In this document: positions 43,594 through 51,406 of the stretch, piece by piece
Layout: every line of letters begins with the position of its first letter
Position numbering within the stretch: position 1 is the stretch's first letter
Source of the DNA: Martelella mediterranea
GTDB taxonomy: Bacteria > Pseudomonadota > Alphaproteobacteria > Rhizobiales > Rhizobiaceae
Direction: 5' to 3'
Length of the DNA stretch: 64,000 nt
NCBI GenBank assembly: GCA_003001975.1
Contig: PVUG01000015.1
Span: forward strand, 40,192-104,191
Made by a program: the position numbers and the translations under genes
The notes under the pieces: model-generated
Databases searched by the model: none
What the model saw: the letters and a program-made list of their open reading frames with translations, nothing else
What the model was told of the DNA's origin: nothing

Positions 43594-43607
43594 GGAAGGA
43601 GCGGTTT

Positions 43608-44531
43608 TTGTCCGCATATGGCGTCCTTGCGGTGATATTCTGTCTGGCGGTTATTGCCGGACTGTTTGTTGCTGTCGACCCCGCCGCTGTCGCGGCGGCG
43701 TTCGGCAATGTCTCTGCCGGACCAGTCATTGCAGGTGTTGCAATCGTCCAGCTTCAGGTGGTGCTGTCGGCGTTGCGCTGGCGTTTTACGGCGGCCCGGC
43801 TTGGCCACCCGATCCCGGCCACGCTTGCGATCCGCGAATATTATATCGCCAGCCTCGTCAACCAGATCCTGCCCGGCGGCGTGGCGGGGGATGCGGTGCG
43901 GGCCTATCGCAGCCGCACGGCAGATAGCTGGAAGCGTCCGGCCGCCGCCATCGTGCTTGAACGGCTTTCGGGACAGCTTGCCTTCTTTGTGCTGGCCGGG
44001 GCCGGGCTTTTCGCCTGGCCCGTGTTTCTGGCCGGCCGTTTGCCGCCCGGGTTTTCGCGGTTCGTGCTGATTTGTGCGGGCGTTCTCGGTGCTGCGGTCT
44101 GTCTTGGCCTCTTCGTCGCCCGCTCCCGGCTGATGGCGCGGTACGAAACCCTGCGGCCGGACCTTGCGGCGGTTTTCTGGAACCGGGGCGCATTCGCCAT
44201 TCAGCTGGCTCTCAGCATGCTGACGGTCGCCGCCTATGTCGCCGTTTTCATGATCGCGGCTTCTGCCACCGGTGCGCCCCTGCCGCCGGTTGCCGCCGTG
44301 ACGGTCATTCCGCTGTGTCTGATGACCATGCTGATCCCGGCCGGCGTCGGCGGCTGGGGCACGCGCGAGGCCGCGGCTGCCGCGCTCTGGCCGCTCTTCG
44401 GGCTGACCAGTGCCGCAGGGCTTTCGGCAAGCCTGCTCTACGGCATGATCTCGCTTCTGGGGGTGGCGCCGCAGGGCCTCCTGTTTCTGGTCATCGCGAT
44501 CAGGCGCCGTCATGATACAAGCCGGGCATAG
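43608..44531 (+). CDS. UPF0104/LPG-synthase-TM-type flippase-like protein
   Basis: A 307-residue polytopic membrane protein with about eight transmembrane segments. It matches the lysylphosphatidylglycerol synthase transmembrane region/UPF0104 family (YYIASLVNQILPGGVAGDAV then RAY; LIPAGVGGWGTREAAAAALW). The start is a TTG preceded by GGAAGGAGCGGTTT, the only good ribosome binding site in the region. It would move or bind a lipid-linked product in the inner membrane. It overlaps the convergent FkbM gene by 22 bp at the 3' ends. Confidence 0.85.
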   Translation: MSAYGVLAVIFCLAVIAGLFVAVDPAAVAAAFGNVSAGPVIAGVAIVQLQVVLSALRWRFTAARLGHPIPATLAIREYYIASLVNQILPGGVAGDAVRAYRSRTADSWKRPAAAIVLERLSGQLAFFVLAGAGLFAWPVFLAGRLPPGFSRFVLICAGVLGAAVCLGLFVARSRLMARYETLRPDLAAVFWNRGAFAIQLALSMLTVAAYVAVFMIAASATGAPLPPVAAVTVIPLCLMTMLIPAGVGGWGTREAAAAALWPLFGLTSAAGLSASLLYGMISLLGVAPQGLLFLVIAIRRRHDTSRA

Positions 44532-45256
44532 ATATCGCCGGAGGGGTCATCGGTTGAGAGCCCGCGGATCGTTTCCAGAATTTCCCCGGCGCTGACCCAT
44601 TGGGTGGACACAAAGCGGTGTCTCTCGCCCACCACGCGGTTGAAGCGATAGTCGCCCAGCGTTTCAAGCCTTTCCACCGCCGCAATGGCAATCTCGGGCA
44701 TTGCCGGAATATATTCAAACGCAACCAGCGACAGTGCTCGGCTCAGGCCTTCCAGGATCGCGCTTTCCGAGCCCTCGACATCGATCTTGCAGAAATAGGG
44801 CTGGCCGTGGCGCTCAATCAGGGCGTCCAGCGTTGTCATCGGCACCGTCACCGTCTTGTCCCAGACAACGGAGGAAAACCCTTTCGTGCCGCCCGCCGCC
44901 CTGACAAAGTCACCGGAAATGCTGGAAACCGTCGGATGGCGGCTGGAAATCGCAAGCGCGACCTCGCCTTCCTCAGCGCCCACGGCAACGCGCTCGAAGC
45001 CATGCAGGCGTGCGCCGTAATGTCGTTCGATCAGATCGGCGAAAAGCGGTTGCGGTTCGACCGCGACGACATCGGCGTCGAGCGCAAGCAGGGTTCTGGT
45101 GCGGCTGCCGACATGAGCGCCGATATCAAAGACCAGATCGCCGGGGCAGATCAGTTGCCCATAGAAGAATTTCAGCGCGCTGCGCCGCCAGGGCTGGCCG
45201 TAATAGACCAGAAGCGAGCGGGCGAGACCGAGCGTGCTGTCAAAGCGTTTGTTCAT
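44510..45256 (-). CDS. FkbM-family methyltransferase
   Basis: A 248-residue SAM-dependent methyltransferase. Motif I is FDIGAHVGSRTRTLLALD with acidic VEPQPLF after it. The FkbM signature is FCKIDVEGSESAILEGL. Members O-methylate sugars or small metabolites. It is the last gene of the minus-strand unit ribA-like, phosphatidyltransferase, fkbM, and its ATG overlaps the upstream stop (ATGA), so it acts in the same pathway. The acceptor is unknown. Confidence 0.88.
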   Translation of the reverse strand: MNKRFDSTLGLARSLLVYYGQPWRRSALKFFYGQLICPGDLVFDIGAHVGSRTRTLLALDADVVAVEPQPLFADLIERHYGARLHGFERVAVGAEEGEVALAISSRHPTVSSISGDFVRAAGGTKGFSSVVWDKTVTVPMTTLDALIERHGQPYFCKIDVEGSESAILEGLSRALSLVAFEYIPAMPEIAIAAVERLETLGDYRFNRVVGERHRFVSTQWVSAGEILETIRGLSTDDPSGDIYARLVS

Positions 45257-46059
45257 GCTGTCGTGAAACGCTGTCGGGCAAGGTGGATGACATCGGCCGC
45301 GAAGGAATAGCTGATCAGCACAAGGGCAATGGCGGCAATCGCCGTGGAGGCTGGCGGTACGATGCCGGGCAGCAGGATGAGGCAGAGCGCCGCCACCTGA
45401 ACAACGCAGATCAGCTTGCGCCGGAAGGATGGGGCAAGCGGAGCCTTTAGAAACGGCAGCACCGTCTGTGCGAGCACGAAGCCATAGCGCATCAGCCCGA
45501 TCGCCAGCACCCAGCCGCCGGCCTTGCCCAGCAGCAGCGCGGAAACGGAAAGCAGCAGGATCAGTAGCGCATCGACCTCCATGTCGAAACGGCCGCCGAA
45601 GGCCGATTGAAGCCGGGTGCGCCGGGCAAGATAACCGTCGATGCCATCGAGCGCGAGGGCGATGACGACAAGCAGGATGATAACTGGCGGCACGGAATCG
45701 GTTGCCACATCACCGACGATCATCGCCGCACCGAAAAAACTCACCATCGCCGCGCGGATGGCGGTAATGATGTTGGCCGGGCCGAAGCGCCGGTGGTCAT
45801 GGCCGGGCAGGGCGCGGATCACCAAAGCAAGGATGGCGAGCAGCGCAAGCGCCGCAGCAGTCACCGTTCCGGGCCCGGCGGCAAGATGGGCTCCAAGCAC
45901 GAGATAGGCAGCGATCGAGACCACATAGACGGCGGCAAGGGCTGCCAGCGTGTTTTTCAGCAGATGCCGCTCGTGCCATGCGGGCGCGGCACCACCGTGT
46001 GCGGGCGTATGCATGCCGGGCAGTGTCTGCCTGTCGGATGGCGGTTCCAGCGTGCTCAT
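45253..46059 (-). CDS. CDP-alcohol phosphatidyltransferase family protein
   Basis: A 268-residue inner-membrane enzyme with about six transmembrane segments. The complete CDP-alcohol signature DG-x2-AR-x8-G-x3-D-x3-D is present (DGYLAR at the start, then FDMEVD). It transfers a CDP-activated phospho-alcohol or phosphatidyl group to an alcohol. Which alcohol is used cannot be told. It sits between a GTP cyclohydrolase II gene (5 bp gap) and fkbM (4 bp overlap), an unusual setting for phospholipid synthesis. Confidence 0.88.
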   Translation of the reverse strand: MSTLEPPSDRQTLPGMHTPAHGGAAPAWHERHLLKNTLAALAAVYVVSIAAYLVLGAHLAAGPGTVTAAALALLAILALVIRALPGHDHRRFGPANIITAIRAAMVSFFGAAMIVGDVATDSVPPVIILLVVIALALDGIDGYLARRTRLQSAFGGRFDMEVDALLILLLSVSALLLGKAGGWVLAIGLMRYGFVLAQTVLPFLKAPLAPSFRRKLICVVQVAALCLILLPGIVPPASTAIAAIALVLISYSFAADVIHLARQRFTTA

Positions 46060-46064
46060 GCGTC

Positions 46065-47171
46065 CTATTCCGCAGCAATCAGGCTTTCTAGCTCAAGCGT
46101 GTGGCCGGCACGCAGTGTCTTGGTTCTCAGATAGTTGACATTGTCGGCGGTCACGGTGCCGGTAATCCGAACCTGACCTGTCACATCAATGCCGTTTGCG
46201 CGCAAGCCGTCAACCTTGCTCGGATTGTTTGTATGCAGCACGACCCGCGATATGTTGAGGAGGCCGAGCATGGCTGCCGCGGCCTCATAACGGCGATTGT
46301 CACCTTCAAGCCCGAGTTCGGCATCGGCATCGATCGTGTCGAGCCCCTGATGCTGGAAACCATAGGCGCGCATCTTGGCGCCGATGCCCGTGCCGCGGCC
46401 TTCCTGATCGAGATAGATAAGCACGCCGCCGCCAGCAGCCTTCAACTGGGCCAGGCCGTTTCTGAGCTGATCGCCGCAATCGCATTTCAGGGATCCGAAA
46501 AGGTCGCCGGTGAGGCAGGAGGAATGAATCCGCACCGGCACCGGCGCGTTCAGGTCCGGCGTGCCGACGATGATGGCGATCTGGTCCTTTTGCGCCATCC
46601 CGCCCCGGAACACGGCAAAATCGGCGTCGCCGATCTGTTTCAGCGGAACACGGGTGCGCACCACCTGCTGAAAATGCTGGTGCCCGGCTCCGCGGGAACG
46701 CAGGTTTGCCGGATCGACGCTCAGGCAGGCGGCAAAGCGGCTATCCTCCGGTTCGATGTCGGCCGTGACCATGGCCGGCAGCAACAACGCAAGCCGCGCC
46801 AGTTGCGAGGCGTCGGCCTGCAGGGGATCGGCCGGCGCCCAGACTGCCGGTTTATCGCCGGAAAGCGCGTAGGCATGGCGCGAGGCTTCCTCGAAATCGA
46901 TATCCGCAAGCGGCACGGTGATGCCGTTCTGCGCGCTGATGCCAAGCCGGTCGGCGCGCTCCCTGGTCAAAAACAGGCTGTGGCGGTTGTCGGTGGCGTG
47001 GGCAAACCGGTCGTAAAGCGCCGGCGTCACGCAATCGAGCGCCAGCGTTGCAAGCTGCCGGGAGCCGTCGCGCAGGATGACAGGGCGGCCGAAACGCAGT
47101 TCCGCAATCGCCCGCTCCACCTCGGTTTCGGGTAAAACCGATTGAAAGTCGAAACACTGGTCCTGCGTCAT
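46065..47171 (-). CDS. ribA: GTP cyclohydrolase II with DHBP-synthase-like N-domain
   Basis: A 368-residue protein; the start is the ATG with CTCAGGGAGGAGACCAGC upstream. The C-terminal half (about 165-368) is a complete GTP cyclohydrolase II: HSSCLTGDLFGSLKCDCGDQ with all three zinc Cys, YLDQEGRGTGIGAKMRAYGF with the catalytic Tyr, and HTNNPSKVDGLRANGI. It opens GTP to a diamino-ribosylamino-pyrimidinone phosphate with loss of formate. The N-half looks like a degenerate RibB domain (AELRFGRPVILRDGSRQLAT) without the acidic DDEDRENEGD motif. It heads an operon with non-riboflavin genes. The symbol reflects family, not a proven riboflavin role. Confidence 0.9.
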   Translation of the reverse strand: MTQDQCFDFQSVLPETEVERAIAELRFGRPVILRDGSRQLATLALDCVTPALYDRFAHATDNRHSLFLTRERADRLGISAQNGITVPLADIDFEEASRHAYALSGDKPAVWAPADPLQADASQLARLALLLPAMVTADIEPEDSRFAACLSVDPANLRSRGAGHQHFQQVVRTRVPLKQIGDADFAVFRGGMAQKDQIAIIVGTPDLNAPVPVRIHSSCLTGDLFGSLKCDCGDQLRNGLAQLKAAGGGVLIYLDQEGRGTGIGAKMRAYGFQHQGLDTIDADAELGLEGDNRRYEAAAAMLGLLNISRVVLHTNNPSKVDGLRANGIDVTGQVRITGTVTADNVNYLRTKTLRAGHTLELESLIAAE

Positions 47172-47380
47172 GCTGGTCTCCTCCCTGAGCGCCGGTGCCC
47201 GACATTGCCGCTGGCGGAAAAACGCGCACCGATAGCCTGAAAAAACATTGCCTCTGTTTTTCAGAACGTTTTCACTTCCCAAGTGGTTCAGTCTGCTGCA
47301 CAAAAAAGCCGAAGGAAAGCCCGTTTTGACGCCTTCGGGAACAAAGCGCGCATGGCCGACGTCTCGCTATCAGTTGGCAT

Positions 47381-47401
47381 TTCGCGTAAACAATGCGCGA
47401 A
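47381..47401. promoter_or_regulatory. Weak dyad before the MDR gene start
   Basis: Dyad TTCGCG - 9 nt - CGCGAA, 17 bp upstream of the GTG at 47419. It is the only clear symmetry I see in the 247-bp divergent region between ribA-like and MDR genes. No FMN-riboswitch-like conserved core was recognised there. Confidence 0.3.
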
Positions 47402-47418
47402 GACAGGGAGAGAGGGCA

Positions 47419-48417
47419 GTGTCGGACAGTCGATCGCGCACGCATGAAGGTGCCTCCGGGAACGCCCGTGCATTGTGGTTTCCCGAGGCCGGACGCTGCG
47501 AAATCCGCACCGAACCCTTGGCGGCCCCGCGTGAACATGAAGCGCTCGTCAAAACGCTCTTTTCCGGTGTCAGCCGGGGGACGGAGACGCTTGTGTTTCA
47601 GGGCAGGGTGCCGGAAAGCGAGTGGGAGCGGATGCGCGGACCGAACATGGCGGGCAGCTTCCGCTTTCCGGTGAAATACGGCTATGCCGCAGTCGGCCGG
47701 GTTATGGACGGCCCGGAAGATGTGACCGGCCGGACCGTATTCTGTCTGCATCCCCATCAGGACCGGTTTGTGGCGCCGGCGGACATGCTTTCGGTTCTGC
47801 CGGAAGGCCTGCCGCCGCAGCGGGCGGTTCTGGCCGCCAATATGGAAACCGCGCTCAACATCGTCTGGGATGCGGCGATTGCGCCGGGCGAAACGGTCGC
47901 CGTGTTCGGTGCAGGCACGGTCGGCACGCTGGTGGCGTATCTTTCAACCCTGATCCCGGGCACCGAAACCCTGCTGATCGACCCCAATGGCGAAAGGGCA
48001 AGTCTTGCGCAAAAGCTCGGCATTGCATTTTCGACCGGCGATATCGAAGGCCCCTTCGATGTGGCGGTCAATGCTTCGGGATCGGACGAGGCGCTGGCAA
48101 ACGCGATCGAGCATGCCGGGCAGGAAGGCCGGATCGTGGAGGCAAGCTGGCATGGCCAGGGGCTGTCCGCCATTCCGCTGGGCGGCGCGTTTCATGCCCG
48201 CAGGCTTCGCCTCGTCAGTTCGCAGGTCGGTTCCCTCCCGCCGTCGCATCGCCCGCGCTGGACGTTTGCGCGCCGCATGGCCAAGGCGCTTCAGCTTCTT
48301 GCCGATGCTCGCCTTGACGCACTGATTTCGGGCGATACCTCATTTGCAGAGTTGGAACAGGCTTATCCGGCCATCCTGTCGTCTCCGGACACGCTCTGCC
48401 ATCGCATTCGCTATTGA
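47419..48417 (+). CDS. MDR-family oxidoreductase of the pterin-like cluster
   Basis: A 332-residue medium-chain dehydrogenase/reductase. The GTG at 47419 is chosen for GGGAGAGAGGGCA upstream; a longer ATG-started frame has no such site. The Rossmann fold reads VFGAGTVGTLVAYL. The N-terminal catalytic domain (LFSGVSRGTETLVFQGR, RFPVKYGYAAVGRV) lacks recognisable catalytic-zinc Cys/His ligands and the structural-zinc Cys set. It loosely resembles BchC-type members. It is followed 12 bp later by the PTPS homologue, which suggests oxidation or reduction of a related intermediate. Confidence 0.8.
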   Translation: MSDSRSRTHEGASGNARALWFPEAGRCEIRTEPLAAPREHEALVKTLFSGVSRGTETLVFQGRVPESEWERMRGPNMAGSFRFPVKYGYAAVGRVMDGPEDVTGRTVFCLHPHQDRFVAPADMLSVLPEGLPPQRAVLAANMETALNIVWDAAIAPGETVAVFGAGTVGTLVAYLSTLIPGTETLLIDPNGERASLAQKLGIAFSTGDIEGPFDVAVNASGSDEALANAIEHAGQEGRIVEASWHGQGLSAIPLGGAFHARRLRLVSSQVGSLPPSHRPRWTFARRMAKALQLLADARLDALISGDTSFAELEQAYPAILSSPDTLCHRIRY

Positions 48418-48429
48418 GGAGAAGGTCTT

Positions 48430-48828
48430 ATGTTTGCTGTCGAGGTGCGCGATCACATCATGATCGCTCATTCCCTTCCCCGTCCGGTGTTCGGCCCCGC
48501 GCAGGCCATGCATGGCGCCACCTTCGTGACCGATGCCGCGTTTTTCACGCAGGATCTGGATCAGGACGGGCTGGCGGTCGATATCGGCGCTGCGACCGAA
48601 GTGTTGTCCGAGGTGCTGAAACCGCTGAATTATCAGAACCTCGATGAACTCGATGCCCTGAAGGGAAAGGTGACGACCACCGAGGTGATTGCGAAATTCA
48701 TTTTCGACCGGCTGGCGGAGGCTGTTGCCGAAGGCCGGCTTGGAGCGGGCAGCCACCGGATCTGCCGGATCCGCGTGACACTGCATGAATCGCATGCCGC
48801 GCGCGGCTGGTATGAGGCCGATCTTTGA
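48430..48828 (+). CDS. Divergent 6-pyruvoyl-tetrahydropterin synthase homologue
   Basis: A 132-residue T-fold protein with the PTPS/QueD layout: AHSL (His14), a HGATF loop (His28), TTTEVIAKFIFDRL, and LHESHAARGWYE. Compared with rat PTPS and QueD, the HGH zinc motif is HGA (Ala30 in place of the second His), the LDHxxLD catalytic pair reads LNYQNLD, and the catalytic Cys is absent. The pterin-anchoring Glu (LHES) is kept. It may therefore bind a pterin-like or pyrimidine ligand without normal PTPS chemistry. It overlaps the GT4 gene by 4 bp (TTGA). Confidence 0.82.
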   Translation: MFAVEVRDHIMIAHSLPRPVFGPAQAMHGATFVTDAAFFTQDLDQDGLAVDIGAATEVLSEVLKPLNYQNLDELDALKGKVTTTEVIAKFIFDRLAEAVAEGRLGAGSHRICRIRVTLHESHAARGWYEADL

Positions 48829-49862
48829 GGCTGGTGTTCGCCTTTCCCGGCAATCTTGACCTGAAAACCGGCGGTTATGGGTATGACAGGCGGCTGATTG
48901 CAGAACTTGAGGCATTGGGATGGCAGGTCGACCTGTTGCCGCTGGGCGATGGTTTTCCGCATCCCGACGCAGCGGTTCTAGAAGCGGCGGAAGAGGCCCT
49001 TTCAGCCCTTCGCGATGACACGCTGGTGATGATCGATGGTCTTGCCTTTGGCGTTCTGGATCAGTGGGCCGCGCGACAGGCCGGACGGCTGATTGTGGTT
49101 GCGCTGGTGCACCATCCGCTTGCCTTTGAAACCGGGCTTTCGCAGGACCGGGCCGAGGCCCTGCAGAGCAGCGAGGCCGGGGCGCTCTCTCATGCCCGCC
49201 ATGTCATCGTGACATCGCCCGAAACGGCACGTGCATTGGTTGCCGGGTATGGCGTGGCTGAAGAAAACATCAGCATTGCCGCGCCGGGAACGGACCGGCC
49301 CGCATCGGCAGCGGCTTGCAACGAAGTGCCGCATATCCTCTCCATCGGCGCGCTGACGCCGCGCAAGGGGCATGATGTGCTTGTCGATGCGCTGAAACGG
49401 GTCGAAGACCTTTCCTGGACGGCAACGATCGTCGGAAGCCCTTCACTTGACGTGGATATGGCGGCGAAGATCGCGCGGCAGATCGATGATCTGGGCCTTG
49501 GCGAACGGATCACGCTTGCGGGAACGGTAGAGGATACCGGCCCGTTTTTTGCCGGGGCCGACCTGTTTGCGCTGGCAAGCCGGTATGAGGGGTATGGCAT
49601 GGTCTTCGCCGAAGCGCTTGCCCATGGCCTGCCGATTATTGCCTGTCGGGCGGGCGCGGTGCCGGATGTGGTGCCGGATACGGCGGGAATACTGGTGCCG
49701 GTGGATGATGGCGATGCCTTTGCCGGAGCGCTGCGCAGCCTGATTTGTGACGCCGGACTGCGACGCCAAAAGGCAGAAGGCGCCCGGCAGGCAGGGGCGA
49801 GGCTTTCCGGCTGGGCTCAGACGGGGCGTCTCGTTTCCGATGTGCTGGAGCAAATACGATGA
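48825..49862 (+). CDS. GT4-family glycosyltransferase
   Basis: A 345-residue GT-B enzyme. The start is a TTG that overlaps the PTPS stop (TTGA); a GTG 9 bp later is the alternative. The C-domain shows ILSIGALTPRKGHDVLVDAL and the sugar-nucleotide site EGYGMVFAEALAHGLP, followed by AVPDVVPDTAGILV. No transmembrane segment or signal is present, so it glycosylates a cytoplasmic or membrane-surface acceptor. Coupling to the PTPS homologue and a methyltransferase suggests a small-molecule acceptor. Confidence 0.88.
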   Translation: MRLVFAFPGNLDLKTGGYGYDRRLIAELEALGWQVDLLPLGDGFPHPDAAVLEAAEEALSALRDDTLVMIDGLAFGVLDQWAARQAGRLIVVALVHHPLAFETGLSQDRAEALQSSEAGALSHARHVIVTSPETARALVAGYGVAEENISIAAPGTDRPASAAACNEVPHILSIGALTPRKGHDVLVDALKRVEDLSWTATIVGSPSLDVDMAAKIARQIDDLGLGERITLAGTVEDTGPFFAGADLFALASRYEGYGMVFAEALAHGLPIIACRAGAVPDVVPDTAGILVPVDDGDAFAGALRSLICDAGLRRQKAEGARQAGARLSGWAQTGRLVSDVLEQIR

Positions 49863-50650
49863 GTTTTGATGCCGCGTGGTTGTCATTGCGTGAACCGGCG
49901 GACCGGGCCGCCCGGAATGGCCGTCTGGTGGACGTGTTGGCCCGCCACCTTGCAGCAAAACGCAAACCGCTGATCCTCGATATCGGCTGCGGAACCGGCG
50001 CGACGTTTCGAAGTCTTTCCGGCAAAGTCTCCGCCGATGCAGAATGGCTGATGCTCGACAATGACCTGCTGCTGCTTGAAGAAGCGCAACGGCGGACGGG
50101 CGCCGGGGATCGCGTCAGCTTCCGCCGGCATGATCTCAACGACCTTGATGGCCTTCCCCTTGAAGATGCGGCCATGGTCACGGCGTCCGCACTCTTCGAT
50201 CTCTGCTCGCTGGCCTACTCGGCAGCACTTGCCGACAGGCTTGCGGCCAGGGGATGCGGGCTTTACGCGGCGTTGAATTATGACGGCCGGATCCACTGGT
50301 CCCGGCCGCACGCGCTCGATGACGATGTGGTCGCCGCCTTCAACCGGCATCAAAAGACCGACAAGGGGTTCGGGCCGGCGCTCGGTCCCGACGCGGCCAT
50401 GGAATTGTCGAACCTTTTCAAGGGCCATGGTTTCAGGGTCGAGACGGAGCACAGCCCGTGGCTGATGAACCGGGAAAGCGCCGCGCTGCAACGCGCCTTC
50501 ATCGCGGGCTTTCGTCAGCCGCTTGAGGCGGTTGGCGGTTTCACATCTAAGGATATCGCGGACTGGATTGCGTTTCGCCATGCCGCAATCGAAGACCCCG
50601 ACAGTCTATGTTCCGTCGGCCACATCGACCTTCTTGCCCTGCCGGCCTGA
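49859..50650 (+). CDS. Class I SAM-dependent methyltransferase
   Basis: A 263-residue methyltransferase. Motif I is ILDIGCGTGATFRSL (residues about 39-53), followed by WLMLDNDLLLLE and the motif II-like region LEDAAMVTASALFDLCSLAY. It is the last gene of the plus-strand unit MDR-PTPS-GT4-methyltransferase, coupled by ATGA to the GT4 gene. Its last 45 bp are antisense to the 3' end of the RibD-type reductase gene. The substrate is unknown. Confidence 0.88.
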   Translation: MSFDAAWLSLREPADRAARNGRLVDVLARHLAAKRKPLILDIGCGTGATFRSLSGKVSADAEWLMLDNDLLLLEEAQRRTGAGDRVSFRRHDLNDLDGLPLEDAAMVTASALFDLCSLAYSAALADRLAARGCGLYAALNYDGRIHWSRPHALDDDVVAAFNRHQKTDKGFGPALGPDAAMELSNLFKGHGFRVETEHSPWLMNRESAALQRAFIAGFRQPLEAVGGFTSKDIADWIAFRHAAIEDPDSLCSVGHIDLLALPA

Positions 50651-51403
50651 CGTCGTAAGCACGCAATCGAACAGGATATCGCTGCCGAGGCTGAAGACTT
50701 CGGCCGGGGGACGCAGCGCATCGGAAAGCCGCGCAACCGGCGGGAGCGTGATACCGCTCGGGCCTGTGCCGATGATCAGCGGCGAAATCGCGACATGCAG
50801 CCGGTCGACCTGACCCTCCTCGATGAAACGGGCAATGGTGCGCGCCCCGCCTTCCACGAGAATGCGGTTCAGCCCGCGTCCGGCAAGCGCATTCACGATT
50901 GCGCCGGTGGCAAGACCGGTCCCGGACGGCGGCATGCGCAGGATTTCGGCGTTCGGCAGCGGCCTTGCCGGCGCCGATGTGCTTTCGATCACGATCACCG
51001 GTGCGCCGCCGTCATGGAACAGGCCCTCGCGGCCATCGAGCGTGCCGTGGCAGTCGATCACCACGCGCACGGGGGACCGGCCTTGGACAAACCGGACCGA
51101 AAGGCGCGGATTGTCGGCCTTTACCGTGCCGACGCCGACGACAACCGCATCGACCAGTGCGCGACAGCGGTGCAGGTGGGCAAGCCCGTCCGGGCCGGAG
51201 ACATTCGCCGCATCACCCGATGGCGTTGCGACCCGTCCGTCAAGCGACTGACCGACCTGCGCGAGAACAAAGGGCCCGCGCGCCCCGGCAATCGGGGCGT
51301 AAAGCGTGGTTGCCGGATCATCGCCGGCAGGCGTTTCGCCGCTGCCGGAACGCAGCGCAAGCAACCGTTCCCAGACGGCGTTCGTGATCTCGACTGCCTG
51401 CAT
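50606..51403 (-). CDS. Stand-alone RibD C-terminal-type reductase
   Basis: A 265-residue DHFR-fold reductase equal to the RibD C-terminal domain, without the N-terminal deaminase. Family motifs are FVLAQVGQSLDGRVATPSGD, LAHLHRCRALVDAVVVGVGT, VKADNPRLSVR and LVEGGARTIARFIE. Homologues reduce the ribosyl chain of the GTP-cyclohydrolase II product with NADPH, or reduce dihydropterins. Its presence with a GTP cyclohydrolase II and a PTPS homologue supports a shared pathway. It overlaps the convergent methyltransferase gene by 45 bp and lies 3 bp before nothing else related; cytochrome b561 is next but separate. Confidence 0.85.
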   Translation of the reverse strand: MQAVEITNAVWERLLALRSGSGETPAGDDPATTLYAPIAGARGPFVLAQVGQSLDGRVATPSGDAANVSGPDGLAHLHRCRALVDAVVVGVGTVKADNPRLSVRFVQGRSPVRVVIDCHGTLDGREGLFHDGGAPVIVIESTSAPARPLPNAEILRMPPSGTGLATGAIVNALAGRGLNRILVEGGARTIARFIEEGQVDRLHVAISPLIIGTGPSGITLPPVARLSDALRPPAEVFSLGSDILFDCVLTTSGRQGKKVDVADGT

Positions 51404-51406
51404 GTA

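Noticed and set aside
42542..43927. A 461-codon plus-strand frame across the tandem repeat
   Set aside because: It overlaps the sulfatase-fold gene and the start of the flippase-like gene in other frames and has low-complexity composition.
47172..47418. FMN riboswitch before the GTP cyclohydrolase II or MDR gene
   Set aside because: I could not find the conserved FMN-element core segments; only a weak dyad is present.
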